Shown here: piece by piece, positions 8,513-18,588 of the stretch | How positions within the stretch are numbered: the first letter of the stretch is position 1 | Layout of the letters: each line of letters opens with the position of its first letter | Assembly (NCBI RefSeq): GCF_025960875.1 | Contig: NZ_JAODLR010000005.1 | Location: 62,001 to 126,000 of the forward strand | Reading direction: 5' to 3' | DNA from: Crystallibacter permensis | GTDB taxonomy: Bacteria; Actinomycetota; Actinomycetes; Actinomycetales; Micrococcaceae | Length of the DNA: 64,000 bases | Notes under the pieces: generated by a model | Databases searched by the model: none | Told to the model about the DNA's origin: nothing | Seen by the model: only the letters and a program-made list of their open reading frames with translations | Program-made: the position numbers and the translations under genes

Positions 8513-8554
8513 TAATCGCGCCATAGCCCTAGGGAAGGGTTAGGGCCGGGTCCG

Positions 8555-8731
8555 CACGCCGAGCTCTGCCAGCGTACCTGTCCGTTCAATTTCACTGGCA
8601 GAGGTGGAGGAACCAGAAGTGGCGCCAGCGGCGCCTTGGGGTGAAGTGCGGCTTTGTCCGCGGCGTTCTGCTGCGATCCGACCGCGCCGAGATGCTCCGT
8701 CTCGAATCCGACAGCTAACTTCGCAGGCGTG
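8555..8731 (+). promoter_or_regulatory. ydaO-yuaA type cyclic di-AMP riboswitch
   Basis: The conserved blocks of this class appear in order: GCTCTGCCA (8563-8571) pairing with TGGCAGAG (8596-8603), GAGGAACCA (8607-8615), GGGGTGAA (8638-8645) and CCGACAGCTAACTTCGCAGG (8708-8727). The closing stem P1 pairs CACGCC (8555-8560) with GGCGTG (8726-8731). In actinobacteria this RNA usually precedes cell-wall hydrolase genes. The Shine-Dalgarno GAGAGGA (8733-8739) starts directly after P1, which suggests translational control. Family assignment is strong; ligand response here is inferred. Confidence 0.9.
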
Positions 8732-8745
8732 TAGAGAGGAATCCC

Positions 8746-9705
8746 GTGAAGAACTATTCTGCCCGTGGACGCCGGCGCGCCGGCCCCACGGTCTCGTCGC
8801 ATGGCGTCACCAGTCTCGTCCGCGGCCGTCGCCGTGCCAAGGACCAAGCCCCATCCGCTGTGTCCTTCCGCAGCGTCGGGGCGCTCACCGGCCTGGCCGT
8901 AGTTGCCACGGTGGCTGCTGCGGCTGCCCTGCCCTTGGATCAGTCCGGATCCCAGGAAGCTCACGCGGGCCGTCCCCAACTGCAGACATCCGGTAAGACC
9001 TGGCCTATTTTCGCGCCGTCCAATGAAGCTGAGCCGACGTTCAGCCGACCGACAACAGACAGCACGGCGGCCGCCCAGCAGGACACGAAGGTCACTCCGA
9101 GTGCTGCCACCCAGCCGACTCCGGGAGGGGACGCTACCGAGCTGCCCGCTCCACTGACCACCAAGTTCGCCACCGACCCCACCGGAGAGGCTGCCGCCCC
9201 GCTGACCGGTGCCGTCGAAAAGGCAACGGGCGCCGCTAAAGAGAAGGTTGCCGGCGCCACTTCGGCCGCTACGCAGGCAGCTGGAAAGGATACTGCGGCT
9301 GCCACGGAGGCTGCCGAAAAGACCACTGCGACAGCCACGGACGCAGCCAAGCCGACGGCCTCACCTACCGCCGACGCGGCCAAGCCGACGGCCTCGCCTA
9401 CCGCCGACGCAGCGGTACCGACAAGTCCGGCCACGAGCCCTCCGGCCAAGCAGAGTGCACGAGCCGTGCCAGAAGACGCCGAACCCACCAGATCAGGCGT
9501 ACGCAGCAATTCGGCGGCGCCCGTCGAACCGGCCCCGACCACCGAAGCCGCCGAGCCGGAGGAACGGCCCGCGCCCGAGACTTCGCCTGCTGCTGATAAG
9601 CCCACCAGGGATGCAGAGAAGAAGAAGCATCGCCAGGACTCCGACAGGACCGTCGACGATGCAGAGTGGCTCTGGATCCTCCTGGGTGAGGACGAAAGCC
9701 GGTAG
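8746..9705 (+). CDS. Secreted low-complexity Ala/Thr/Pro-rich protein under riboswitch control
   Basis: The protein has 319 aa and a GTG start with GAGAGGA 6 nt upstream. It begins with a long Arg-rich N-region, then a hydrophobic signal segment at about residues 46-64 (GALTGLAVVATVAAAAALP) and a likely cleavage site near AHA-GRP. The rest is disordered: Ala/Thr-rich repeats such as GAAKEKVAGATSAATQAAGK, an 11-residue tandem repeat (DAAKPTASPTA twice), and Pro/Glu-rich sequence. It ends with DDAEWLWILLGEDESR. I find no Rpf, NlpC/P60, LysM or M23 domain, although those are the usual genes behind this riboswitch. A wall-spanning or decoy role is possible but not shown. Confidence 0.8.
   Translation: MKNYSARGRRRAGPTVSSHGVTSLVRGRRRAKDQAPSAVSFRSVGALTGLAVVATVAAAAALPLDQSGSQEAHAGRPQLQTSGKTWPIFAPSNEAEPTFSRPTTDSTAAAQQDTKVTPSAATQPTPGGDATELPAPLTTKFATDPTGEAAAPLTGAVEKATGAAKEKVAGATSAATQAAGKDTAAATEAAEKTTATATDAAKPTASPTADAAKPTASPTADAAVPTSPATSPPAKQSARAVPEDAEPTRSGVRSNSAAPVEPAPTTEAAEPEERPAPETSPAADKPTRDAEKKKHRQDSDRTVDDAEWLWILLGEDESR
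9349..9414 (+). repeat. 33-bp in-frame tandem repeat (two copies)
   Basis: Two nearly identical 33-bp units encode DAAKPTASPTA twice. The unit length is a multiple of three, so copy-number change would not shift the frame of the secreted protein. Confidence 0.7.
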
Positions 9706-9738
9706 AACCTGACCCGGCTCTCTCCGGGCTGGAAATGC

Positions 9739-9790
9739 AAAATAGAGAAGGATGGTGGAACCAGTGTTCCGCCATCCTTCTCTATTTTTT
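9739..9790 (+). terminator. Strong intrinsic terminator
   Basis: A 23-bp stem (9739-9761 with 9766-9788, one G-T wobble, 4-nt loop) ends in a run of Ts. It terminates the riboswitch-controlled gene and isolates the small gene starting at 9816. Confidence 0.9.
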
Positions 9791-9803
9791 CGAATATCTG
9801 TTC

Positions 9804-9815
9804 TACTATTGATGT
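9804..9815 (+). promoter_or_regulatory. -10 element of a leaderless promoter
   Basis: TACTAT (9804-9809) is followed by exactly six nucleotides and the ATG at 9816; no Shine-Dalgarno is present. The -35 region overlaps the preceding terminator. Confidence 0.55.
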
Positions 9816-10190
9816 ATGGACCGGGATGCTGCGGCGGCGATGGCAGCCCGCTACGTCAAGCGTGCCGAGCCGGTATCGCTGACGGCCGAAGAACTGGATC
9901 TTGAGCACCACAAGGTGACCCGGGTAGTTCCGGGCGTGCCGGTGTGGGCGTGGATCCGTTTCCCCGGGGCGGCTGAACTGGTGCAGGGCGAGGCGTTCGG
10001 CTGGACGTCGCGGGCGGTGCAGGTGACCTGGGAGGACGCCGGCGCCAGGCGGACAACCTGGGTGTGGGCCTCCGCGGTGCAGCGGCGGACCGATCCGGTA
10101 CGCAAGACATCCTTGGGCGAGAGAACCGCCAAGCACGACGACGCGGCGCCGGCCGGATCTCAGGGAGACCGGCCGACGCCGCGCAGTTAG
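9816..10190 (+). CDS. Hypothetical protein, Trp-rich core
   Basis: This 124-aa protein is not a named family to me. Residues 1-40 are helical and charged (MAARYVKRAEPVSLTAEELD). The core (about 38-93) is a compact, probably beta, Trp-containing segment: VPVWAWIRFPGAAELVQGEA, then GWTSRAVQVTW and TTWVWASAVQRR. The tail is polar and disordered, and the final codons overlap a GC-rich hairpin shared with prs. The -10 hexamer 6 nt before the ATG suggests a leaderless mRNA. It is convergent with prs. Coding is supported by the isolated promoter and codon use; function is unknown. Confidence 0.65.
   Translation: MDRDAAAAMAARYVKRAEPVSLTAEELDLEHHKVTRVVPGVPVWAWIRFPGAAELVQGEAFGWTSRAVQVTWEDAGARRTTWVWASAVQRRTDPVRKTSLGERTAKHDDAAPAGSQGDRPTPRS
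10142..10183. terminator. GC-rich hairpin between convergent genes
   Basis: A roughly 15-bp stem with one mismatch (10142-10156 with 10169-10183, 12-nt loop) lies at the 3' end of the small gene and downstream of prs on the other strand. It lacks a clear T tract, so termination is plausible rather than certain. Confidence 0.45.
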
Positions 10191-10208
10191 CCGTGTTAGG
10201 ACTGAGGC

Positions 10209-11189
10209 TTAGGCCTTGCCGTCGAAGAGGCTGGTGACGGAGCCGTCCTCAAACACTTCGCTGATGGCACGGGCGATCAGCGGAGCGATGGACAGCACGG
10301 TCAGCTGGGAGAAATGCTTGTCCGCGGTGATGGGCAGCGTGTTGGTGACCACCACTTCGCGGGCGCCGGACTCGGCCAGACGGCGGGCCGCCGGATCCGA
10401 GAACACGGCGTGGGTGGAGGCGATGATGACGTCCTTGGCTCCGGCGTTCATGAGTACCTGGACGGCGCCGGCGATGGTGCCGCCGGTGTCGATCATGTCG
10501 TCGATCAGCACGCATTCGCGGCCTTCAACCTGGCCAACAACGGTCTTGGCCACGGCCTGGTTGGGCACGTTGACGTCGCGCGACTTGTGCACGAAGGCCA
10601 GCGGGGCGCCGCCGAGGCGCTCGGCCCACTGCTCGGCCACGCGGACGCGGCCCGTGTCCGGGGAGACCACGGTGACGTTGTCCAGGTCCACTCGGGTGCG
10701 GACGTACTCGGCCAGCAGCGGGATGGCCATCAGGTGGTCCACCGGGCCGTCGAAGAAGCCCTGGATCTGGGCGGTGTGCAGGTCCACCGAGATGAGGCGG
10801 TCCGCGCCGGCGGTCTTGTACATGTCCGCAACCAGGCGGGCCGAGATCGGCTCGCGGCCGCGGTGCTTCTTGTCCTGCCGGGCGTACGGGTAGAACGGGG
10901 CGATCACGGTGATGCGCTTGGCGGAGGCCCGCTTGAGCGTGTCCACCATGATCAGGTGCTCCATGAGCCATTCATTGATCGGGGCCGGGTGTGCCTGGAG
11001 CACAAAGACGTCGGTGCCGCGGACGCTTTCCTCGAAACGGACGTAGATCTCGCCGTTCGCGAAGTCGTACGCACTGGTGGGAAGCAGATCGATCTCGAGC
11101 TCTTTGGCGATCTCTTTGGCGAGTTCCGGGTGTGCCCTGCCTGAGGCGAGGACCAGCCTCTTTTCGCCCTGGGCCTTAATTCCGGTCAT
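10209..11189 (-). CDS. prs: Ribose-phosphate pyrophosphokinase
   Basis: This 326-aa cytosolic enzyme makes PRPP from ribose 5-phosphate and ATP for nucleotide, His, Trp and NAD synthesis. The N-terminus (LVLASGRAHPELAKEIAKEL) and the ATP-binding flexible loop region (APFYPYARQDKKHRGREPIS) are typical. The PRPP-binding loop CVLIDDMIDTGGTI lies near residues 217-230. Length fits class I bacterial enzymes. The start overlaps the stop of glmU by 4 bp (ATGA), so the two are translationally coupled. Confidence 0.97.
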   Translation of the reverse strand: MTGIKAQGEKRLVLASGRAHPELAKEIAKELEIDLLPTSAYDFANGEIYVRFEESVRGTDVFVLQAHPAPINEWLMEHLIMVDTLKRASAKRITVIAPFYPYARQDKKHRGREPISARLVADMYKTAGADRLISVDLHTAQIQGFFDGPVDHLMAIPLLAEYVRTRVDLDNVTVVSPDTGRVRVAEQWAERLGGAPLAFVHKSRDVNVPNQAVAKTVVGQVEGRECVLIDDMIDTGGTIAGAVQVLMNAGAKDVIIASTHAVFSDPAARRLAESGAREVVVTNTLPITADKHFSQLTVLSIAPLIARAISEVFEDGSVTSLFDGKA

Positions 11190-12682
11190 GAATGATCACT
11201 TTCTGCATTGGTGGGGGTTTGGGAAGAAGCAGCGGCATCAGCCGCCTTTGCAGCTGCAGTGCCTGCACGGTTCTGCTGGACCCAGCCTTCGATGTTGCGC
11301 TGGGCTAAGACGTTCAGTGCCAGCGCGCCGGCCGGAACGTCCTTGCGGAGCACCGCGCCCGCGCCCGAATACGCGCCGTCGCCCACCTGAACGGGTGCAA
11401 CGAAGACGGTGTTCGATCCGGTGCGGACCTCGGAGCCGATGATCGTACGGTGCTTGGCCACGCCGTCGTAATTGGCGGTGATGTTGCCGCAGCCAATGTT
11501 CGAGTTCTCGCCGATCTCGGCATCCCCGGCGTAACCGAGGTGGCTCAGTTTCGAGCCCTTGCCGATGATGACGTTCTTGGTCTCGTAGAAGGCGCCGATC
11601 TTGCCCTTCTCCCCCAGCTGCGTGCCCGGGCGCAGGTAGGTGAACGGACCCACCGTCGCCTTCGGGCCGATCCGGCTGTCCGAACCGTGCGTGCGGATGA
11701 CCTTGGCGCCCTCGCCCACCGTGACGTTTGTCAGGGTGCAATCGGGACCAACGACGGCGTCCGTTGCCACATGCGTGCTGCCGTGCAGTTGGGTGCCGGG
11801 CAGCAGCGTGACGTCCGTGCCGAACGTGACGGTGGAGTCGATCCAGGTGGTGGCCGGGTCGACAATGCTCACGCCCGAACGCATGGCGGCCTCGAGCACG
11901 CGCTTGTTGTGCTCCGCGCCGAGCTGCGCCAGCTGGACGCGGTCGTTCGCGCCCTCAACCTGCCAGCGGTCGGTGGTGACCACCGCGGCCACCCGGCCCC
12001 CGCCGTCGTTAGCCAGGCCGAGCACGTCCGTGAGGTACTTCTCGCCCTGCGCGTTGTCCGTAGTGATCTCCTTGAGCGCATCGCGCAGGACCTTCGCGTC
12101 GAACGCGTAGATACCGGAGTTGATCTCGCGGATTTCGCGCTGCGCGTCGCTGGCATCCTTGTGCTCCACGATGCCCTGCACGGTGCCGTCCCCGGTGCGG
12201 ACAATCCGTCCGTAGCCGGCGGCGTCGTCGAGCACCGCGGTCAGCACGGTCACCGCGTTGCTGTCCTGGGTGTGGGTCCGGACTAGCTCCTGCAGCAGGG
12301 CGGTTGTGAGCAACGGAACATCGCCGTAAGTCACCACAACCGTGCCCTCGAGGTCCGCGGGGAGGGCTTCGAGCGCGGCTTCCACTGCGCGGCCGGTGCC
12401 GGGAATCTCGTCCTGGTCCACGATCAGCGCATCCGGATCCAGCTCCTGGATGTGGGCTGCAACGCGGTCGCGCTCATGGCGTACGACGGCGGCCAGCACC
12501 TTGGGCTCGAGGCCCCGGGCTGCGGCCAGCGCGTGGCCGACCATGGAAATCCCGCCGATTTCGTGGAGGATCTTGGGTTTCTGCGACTTCATCCGGGTGC
12601 CCGCGCCTGCGGCGAGAACGATGACTGCGGCCGGCTGGATCACCGGTACTGCGTTGTCTGGACTGTTGTCTTGGGGGCTCAC
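11186..12682 (-). CDS. glmU: Bifunctional UDP-GlcNAc pyrophosphorylase / GlcN-1-P acetyltransferase
   Basis: This 498-aa enzyme carries out the last two steps of UDP-GlcNAc synthesis for peptidoglycan and other glycans. The N-terminal Rossmann-like pyrophosphorylase domain has VLAAGAGTRMKSQKPKILH at about residues 23-41. The C-terminal left-handed beta-helix acetyltransferase has hexapeptide repeats and the signature GYAGDAEIGENSNIGCGNIT. An extra ~20-residue Pro/Asn N-terminal extension and an Ala/Ser-rich C-tail are typical of actinobacterial versions. The start is a GTG with AGGAG about 11 nt upstream. First gene of a glmU-prs operon, downstream of tRNA-Gln. Confidence 0.97.
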   Translation of the reverse strand: MSPQDNSPDNAVPVIQPAAVIVLAAGAGTRMKSQKPKILHEIGGISMVGHALAAARGLEPKVLAAVVRHERDRVAAHIQELDPDALIVDQDEIPGTGRAVEAALEALPADLEGTVVVTYGDVPLLTTALLQELVRTHTQDSNAVTVLTAVLDDAAGYGRIVRTGDGTVQGIVEHKDASDAQREIREINSGIYAFDAKVLRDALKEITTDNAQGEKYLTDVLGLANDGGGRVAAVVTTDRWQVEGANDRVQLAQLGAEHNKRVLEAAMRSGVSIVDPATTWIDSTVTFGTDVTLLPGTQLHGSTHVATDAVVGPDCTLTNVTVGEGAKVIRTHGSDSRIGPKATVGPFTYLRPGTQLGEKGKIGAFYETKNVIIGKGSKLSHLGYAGDAEIGENSNIGCGNITANYDGVAKHRTIIGSEVRTGSNTVFVAPVQVGDGAYSGAGAVLRKDVPAGALALNVLAQRNIEGWVQQNRAGTAAAKAADAAASSQTPTNAESDHS

Positions 12683-12782
12683 GAAGTGGCACTCCTACCC
12701 GGACTGAATCCGTGTCAAAGCTAAGCAAGGGTTAACGCCATGCTACTTGCCGGGACTTGCTCCGTTTACCAGAGGGTCCTCG

Positions 12783-12854
12783 TTCCGCCCATAGGATTCG
12801 AACCTATACTCCACAGCTCCAAAGGCTGGGGTGCTGCCATTACACCAGGGCGGA
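12783..12854 (-). tRNA. tRNA-Gln (anticodon TTG)
   Basis: A 72-nt cloverleaf on the minus strand has a 7-bp acceptor stem TCCGCCC/GGGCGGA, D arm GTGTAATGGCAGCAC, anticodon loop CTTTGGA (anticodon TTG) and T arm ATAGGTTCGAATCCTAT. CCA is not encoded. The outermost anticodon-stem pair appears as C27-U43, a mismatch. The gene is co-directional with glmU and located about 100 bp upstream of it. Confidence 0.95.
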
Positions 12855-13030
12855 CCGTGCCGGGGGCACAAGAAATCATTTTGCCACGTTTGCCGAGTTC
12901 CGCGCGACTTGAGCGCGCCCGGGCCCGAAAACGCGCAGGCGCTACGCGTTTTTCCGATTGACTGTCGGACTTTTTGGCGCGGGAGAATCGCCTTCCCGAC
13001 TAGGCTGCTGTCTTTAGAGAGTTGTAGGAC

Positions 13031-15412
<2,382 letters not shown>

Positions 15413-15614
15413 TGCCGCACGTCCTTTCTTCACCACAAACGCAGGTCCGATTGATGTGCTCATAGCAGGAGTATTACGAGTACCTTAGGCCTAACAGTTA
15501 TCCTGCGGGGCCGCAAGCATTTAGCCGATTCCAGCAGGTCTCTAAATTGGCTTGGAGGCCCTCCCGTAGGGTCGTTAGCAGTTCTTAGCAGGTCGTCAGC
15601 AGAAAGGGGTTGCC

Positions 15615-16283
15615 ATGAAACCGTCCGTTGTGGTTTTCGACGTCAACGAAACACTCTCCGACCTTTCTGCCCTATCCGCCAAGTTCACGCAGGCGGGAGC
15701 TCCGGCTTTTCTGGCGAAGGTGTGGTTTGCGGGGCTGCTGCGCGACGGCTTTGCCCTGGCTGCCGCGGGCAACAACGAGAAGTTCGCCCGGATCGCCGCG
15801 GAATCCCTGCGCGGCTTGCTCCAGGACGCTCCGCTGAACCGCGGACTTGACGAGTCCGTGCAGCACATCATGGACGGTTTCTCTGCCCTGTCCCTTCATC
15901 CCGATGTGGCCGAGGGCGTCAGCGCTCTCCGCGGCGCCGGCCTGCGCCTGGTTACGCTGAGCAACGGTTCTGCCGACGTGGCGAGGAACCTGCTGGGGTC
16001 GGCCGGCCTGCTGGAGCAGTTCGAACACCTGCTCTCCGTGGAGGACGCGCCCGCATGGAAGCCGGCCCGGGCTGCCTACGACTACGCCGCGTGGGTCTGC
16101 GAGACGGACCCGGGCCAGATGATCCTGGTGGCCATCCATCCTTGGGACATCCACGGCGCCAAACGGGCCGGCCTGCAGACCGCTTGGCTCAACCGCACCG
16201 GCGCCGACTACCCGGGCTACTTCGAAACACCGGACTACACGATCACCAGCCTCGACGAACTGGCCACCACCCTGGAGCGGTAA
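15615..16283 (+). CDS. HAD-superfamily hydrolase, haloacid dehalogenase type II-like
   Basis: This 222-aa HAD hydrolase has motif I VVFDVNETL with the nucleophilic Asp near residue 9. Motif II is LVTLSNGS. The motif III lysine is in WKPARAAYDYA and motif IV is in AIHPWDIHGAKRAG. The AHPWD-like signature is characteristic of the L-2-haloacid dehalogenase (type II) branch, though many members act on other small substrates. AGAAAGGGG provides the Shine-Dalgarno. It is divergent from the molybdopterin oxidoreductase, with about 200 bp between starts. Confidence 0.85.
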   Translation: MKPSVVVFDVNETLSDLSALSAKFTQAGAPAFLAKVWFAGLLRDGFALAAAGNNEKFARIAAESLRGLLQDAPLNRGLDESVQHIMDGFSALSLHPDVAEGVSALRGAGLRLVTLSNGSADVARNLLGSAGLLEQFEHLLSVEDAPAWKPARAAYDYAAWVCETDPGQMILVAIHPWDIHGAKRAGLQTAWLNRTGADYPGYFETPDYTITSLDELATTLER

Positions 16284-16361
16284 CGGCCTGCGCGAGGAAG
16301 CGCGGTGACGTCCTCTACGCCGGCTACTCTCCGGCTAGCTTTGCCGGCGAACTTGCTCCGG

Positions 16362-16823
16362 TTAGCCTTTCTCCGACAGGGCCGGGGCCGCTGCTTCGTC
16401 CAGCTCATACCCCGAGACCGGCACTTCATCCTCCGCTTTGGGCTCCAGCACCTCCCGGGCTGCAGAGCCAGTGTCCGGGCGCTGGTGCAGCCGGTCCGTT
16501 TTGGCCACGGTCAGCAGGACAACGGAGTCCTCCGTGGCCCTGACCGAGTACAGCCCCGGCGGAACCACCAGGAGATCGCCATCCCGGCCATCCCAGCGGT
16601 CGGTCTGCGTCGCCAAACGGATACGGCCGTTCAGGACCAGGACAGTTGCCTCGCCCGGGTTCAGGTGTTCGTTCAGCTCCTGGCCGGCGGCGAGCGCGAT
16701 CACGGTCTGGCGCAGAACATGTTCGTGCCCGCCGTACACCGTGTTGGCGCTTCTGCCGCTGGTTACCCGCCGCGCGGTGTCGAGATGACGGCGTCCTATT
16801 GCGGTCAAAGAAAACTTCTTCAC
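16362..16823 (-). CDS. Cupin-domain protein
   Basis: This ~153-aa protein has a single cupin barrel: LRQTVIALAAGQELNEHLNPGEATVLVLNGRIRL resembles cupin motif 1 and GDLLVVPPGLYSVRATEDSVVLLTV resembles motif 2. Only part of the usual metal-binding His/Glu set is visible, so metal binding is uncertain. A GTG at 16823 with GGGAGG 6 nt upstream is the best start; upstream ATGs at 16892 and 16850 lack a ribosome site. It lies in a co-directional group with the NTF2-like and Rossmann-fold genes. Function unknown. Confidence 0.75.
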   Translation of the reverse strand: MKKFSLTAIGRRHLDTARRVTSGRSANTVYGGHEHVLRQTVIALAAGQELNEHLNPGEATVLVLNGRIRLATQTDRWDGRDGDLLVVPPGLYSVRATEDSVVLLTVAKTDRLHQRPDTGSAAREVLEPKAEDEVPVSGYELDEAAAPALSEKG

Positions 16824-16949
16824 TTCTGCCTCCCAGACTGCGTGAATCATGCTGTCCGCTTCGGATCCCCGTGGACCGCGGATTCCCACCATCCTAGGCC
16901 CTTCCGCACCTTCCTGTGGGATGAGTCACAGGAGCATCGCGCGCGCAGG

Positions 16950-17342
16950 TCAGCGCCGGGTGGAGTAATGGATGGTCTGCGCCGCGATCCGGCCGTCGCG
17001 GACCACAAAACTGTCCACGCCGTCGTGAATTTTCAACTCATCCGTGGAACCGGTCCACACCAGTAAGCCGATCTCCCCGTCCGTCAGCAGTTTGTGGAAC
17101 TGAAACGACCCGTCCTTGATGTAGCTCTGCAGGACGTCCGCAAGATAACGCACGCCGTCGTGGCCGCGGTTCACTCCCTCAGCCGACAGAAGTACGACGT
17201 CGTCCGCATAGTTCTCGCGCAGGTCACCTTCCAGATCCCCCACCGTGCGGCAGTGGAGGTGCGAATTGAGCACCTCCTGGATGGTGCGCGGACTTCCCCT
17301 GCTCGCGTCTGATTCCTGCTGTGTCGATCCATGCTGCGTCAT
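16950..17342 (-). CDS. NTF2-like (SnoaL-type) domain protein
   Basis: This 130-aa protein is a SnoaL/NTF2-like single-domain protein: the first helix (TIQEVLNSHLHCRTVGDLEG), then NYADDVVLL, and a curved sheet with FQFHKLLTDGEIGLLVWTGS and DSFVVRDGRIAAQTIHY. Such proteins are small cone-shaped enzymes or ligand-binding proteins with no function predictable from the fold alone. The ATG at 17342 has AAGGGG 6 nt upstream, while the ATG at 17348 directly abuts that site. It is co-directional with its neighbours on both sides. Confidence 0.8.
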   Translation of the reverse strand: MTQHGSTQQESDASRGSPRTIQEVLNSHLHCRTVGDLEGDLRENYADDVVLLSAEGVNRGHDGVRYLADVLQSYIKDGSFQFHKLLTDGEIGLLVWTGSTDELKIHDGVDSFVVRDGRIAAQTIHYSTRR

Positions 17343-17512
17343 GGTCATCCCCTTGCTGCTAGCGTTTTTCGACCCGCGGCTTTCCGGTTTTTAGTCCGCT
17401 TGCCCGCGGCCCAATCTGCACCCTCAATGTTCATGTACCCGCCCCGGCCACGATCCAGACATGCCGAAGGCGCCGACATTGGGTCGCAGCGCGCCAGGCA
17501 GACAACGAACCG

Positions 17513-18415
17513 TCAGGGGTGGCGCACGCCCTCGCCGGCGAGCACCGCAGGATAGCCCTCGCGGAATGACGGAAATCTGAACCGGAAACCGGTGGAGATG
17601 AGCCGCCTGTTGCTGCAGCGCTTGTCCCCGCCGCGCGCGTTGGTTCCGCCCGGCGCGCTGTTCCCGCCGCTCGGGTTGTTTGTGCCGGGCAACGCCGCCG
17701 CCGCCGCACCGACCGGCGGCTCCGCTACGCCCATTTCGCTCGCCAGGAACCGCAGCACCTCACCCAGTTCCGCCGGTTCGGAATCGACCCCCAGGTATAT
17801 CTGCTCTGGCGTTTCGACGGCCGTGGTCAGGTGCACGACCGCCGCGGCGGCGTCGTCCCGGTGGATGCGGTTGGTCAGCCGGGGCGGGTCCGGAATGACC
17901 GCGGTCCCCTGCCGAACCCGGTCGATCAGCCGCGTGCGTCCCGGACCGTAGATGCCGCCCAGTCGCAGCACCACGGCGGACGGCAGCCGGGCATGCAACA
18001 ACTCCTCCGCCTCGCGCAGGATCCTGCCGGTGGGCGTCGATGGCCGGGCCGGCGTGACTTCGTCGACCTCGCCGCCGTCGTTCTCCCCGTACACCGCGGT
18101 GGAAGACACGAACAACACCCGGCGCGGCCGGACGCCGTCGTGCTCCATCGCATCCAGCAGGTTGGCGAGCGCGTCAACGTACGCGCTGCGGTATGCCGCC
18201 TCCGTCCGCTCGGCAGCCGCCGTCGCGATGACCACAATTTCCGTGTCGGCCGGGATAGCGGGCAGCGGACCGGTGAGGTCCACGGCGGCACCCTCCAGCT
18301 GCGCGGGCAGCTTTTCCGGCGAGCGCCGCCAGCCGATCACGCGGTGGCCGGCCGCGGCAAACCGCAGTCCTGCTTCCGTCCCCAGGTCGCCGCATCCCGC
18401 TATCAGCACTGTCAT
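17513..18415 (-). CDS. NAD(P)-binding Rossmann-fold (YeeZ-like SDR/epimerase) protein
   Basis: This ~300-aa extended-SDR-like protein has the nucleotide-binding motif MTVLIAGCGDLGTEAGLRFA at the N-terminus. VLFVSSTAVYGENDG contains the Ser/Thr and Tyr region, and VLRLGGIYGPGR comes later. It resembles the YeeZ-type nucleoside-diphosphate-sugar epimerase-like family. Between about residues 244 and 270 there is an unusual Gly/Asn/Pro-rich insert (LPGTNNPSGGNSAPGGTNAR) before the conserved CSNRRL segment; it looks like a loop expansion. The ATG at 18415 has AAAGG 9 nt upstream. Substrate unknown. Confidence 0.8.
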   Translation of the reverse strand: MTVLIAGCGDLGTEAGLRFAAAGHRVIGWRRSPEKLPAQLEGAAVDLTGPLPAIPADTEIVVIATAAAERTEAAYRSAYVDALANLLDAMEHDGVRPRRVLFVSSTAVYGENDGGEVDEVTPARPSTPTGRILREAEELLHARLPSAVVLRLGGIYGPGRTRLIDRVRQGTAVIPDPPRLTNRIHRDDAAAAVVHLTTAVETPEQIYLGVDSEPAELGEVLRFLASEMGVAEPPVGAAAAALPGTNNPSGGNSAPGGTNARGGDKRCSNRRLISTGFRFRFPSFREGYPAVLAGEGVRHP

Positions 18416-18544
18416 ATCCAACTGCCTTTCGTCGCCTCTGCCTCAGAATCCATATTCGGGCAACCCCCAATTTTGGGCGGCCGACATGCCCCAACTGCAC
18501 CATTGAAACTCAATCGTTACCAGTCATGATGTAGAGAGCATTCG

Positions 18545-18588
18545 TGGGGAATGCGACGCATTGGGGAATGCGAGATGCAAGGGGGATG
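18545..18588 (+). repeat. Duplicated TGGGGAATGCGA motif at the SARP gene start
   Basis: TGGGGAATGCGA occurs at 18545-18556 and 18562-18573, and a third related GGGGGATG at 18581-18588. The copies create several overlapping Shine-Dalgarno/start candidates and resemble direct repeats bound by SARP or MalT-type proteins. Confidence 0.55.

Noticed and set aside
12783-12854. tRNA-Gln as an integration site for the 13-53 kb genes
   Set aside because: Integration normally uses the tRNA 3' end, which here faces glmU, and no integrase or direct repeat of the tRNA end was found on the other side.
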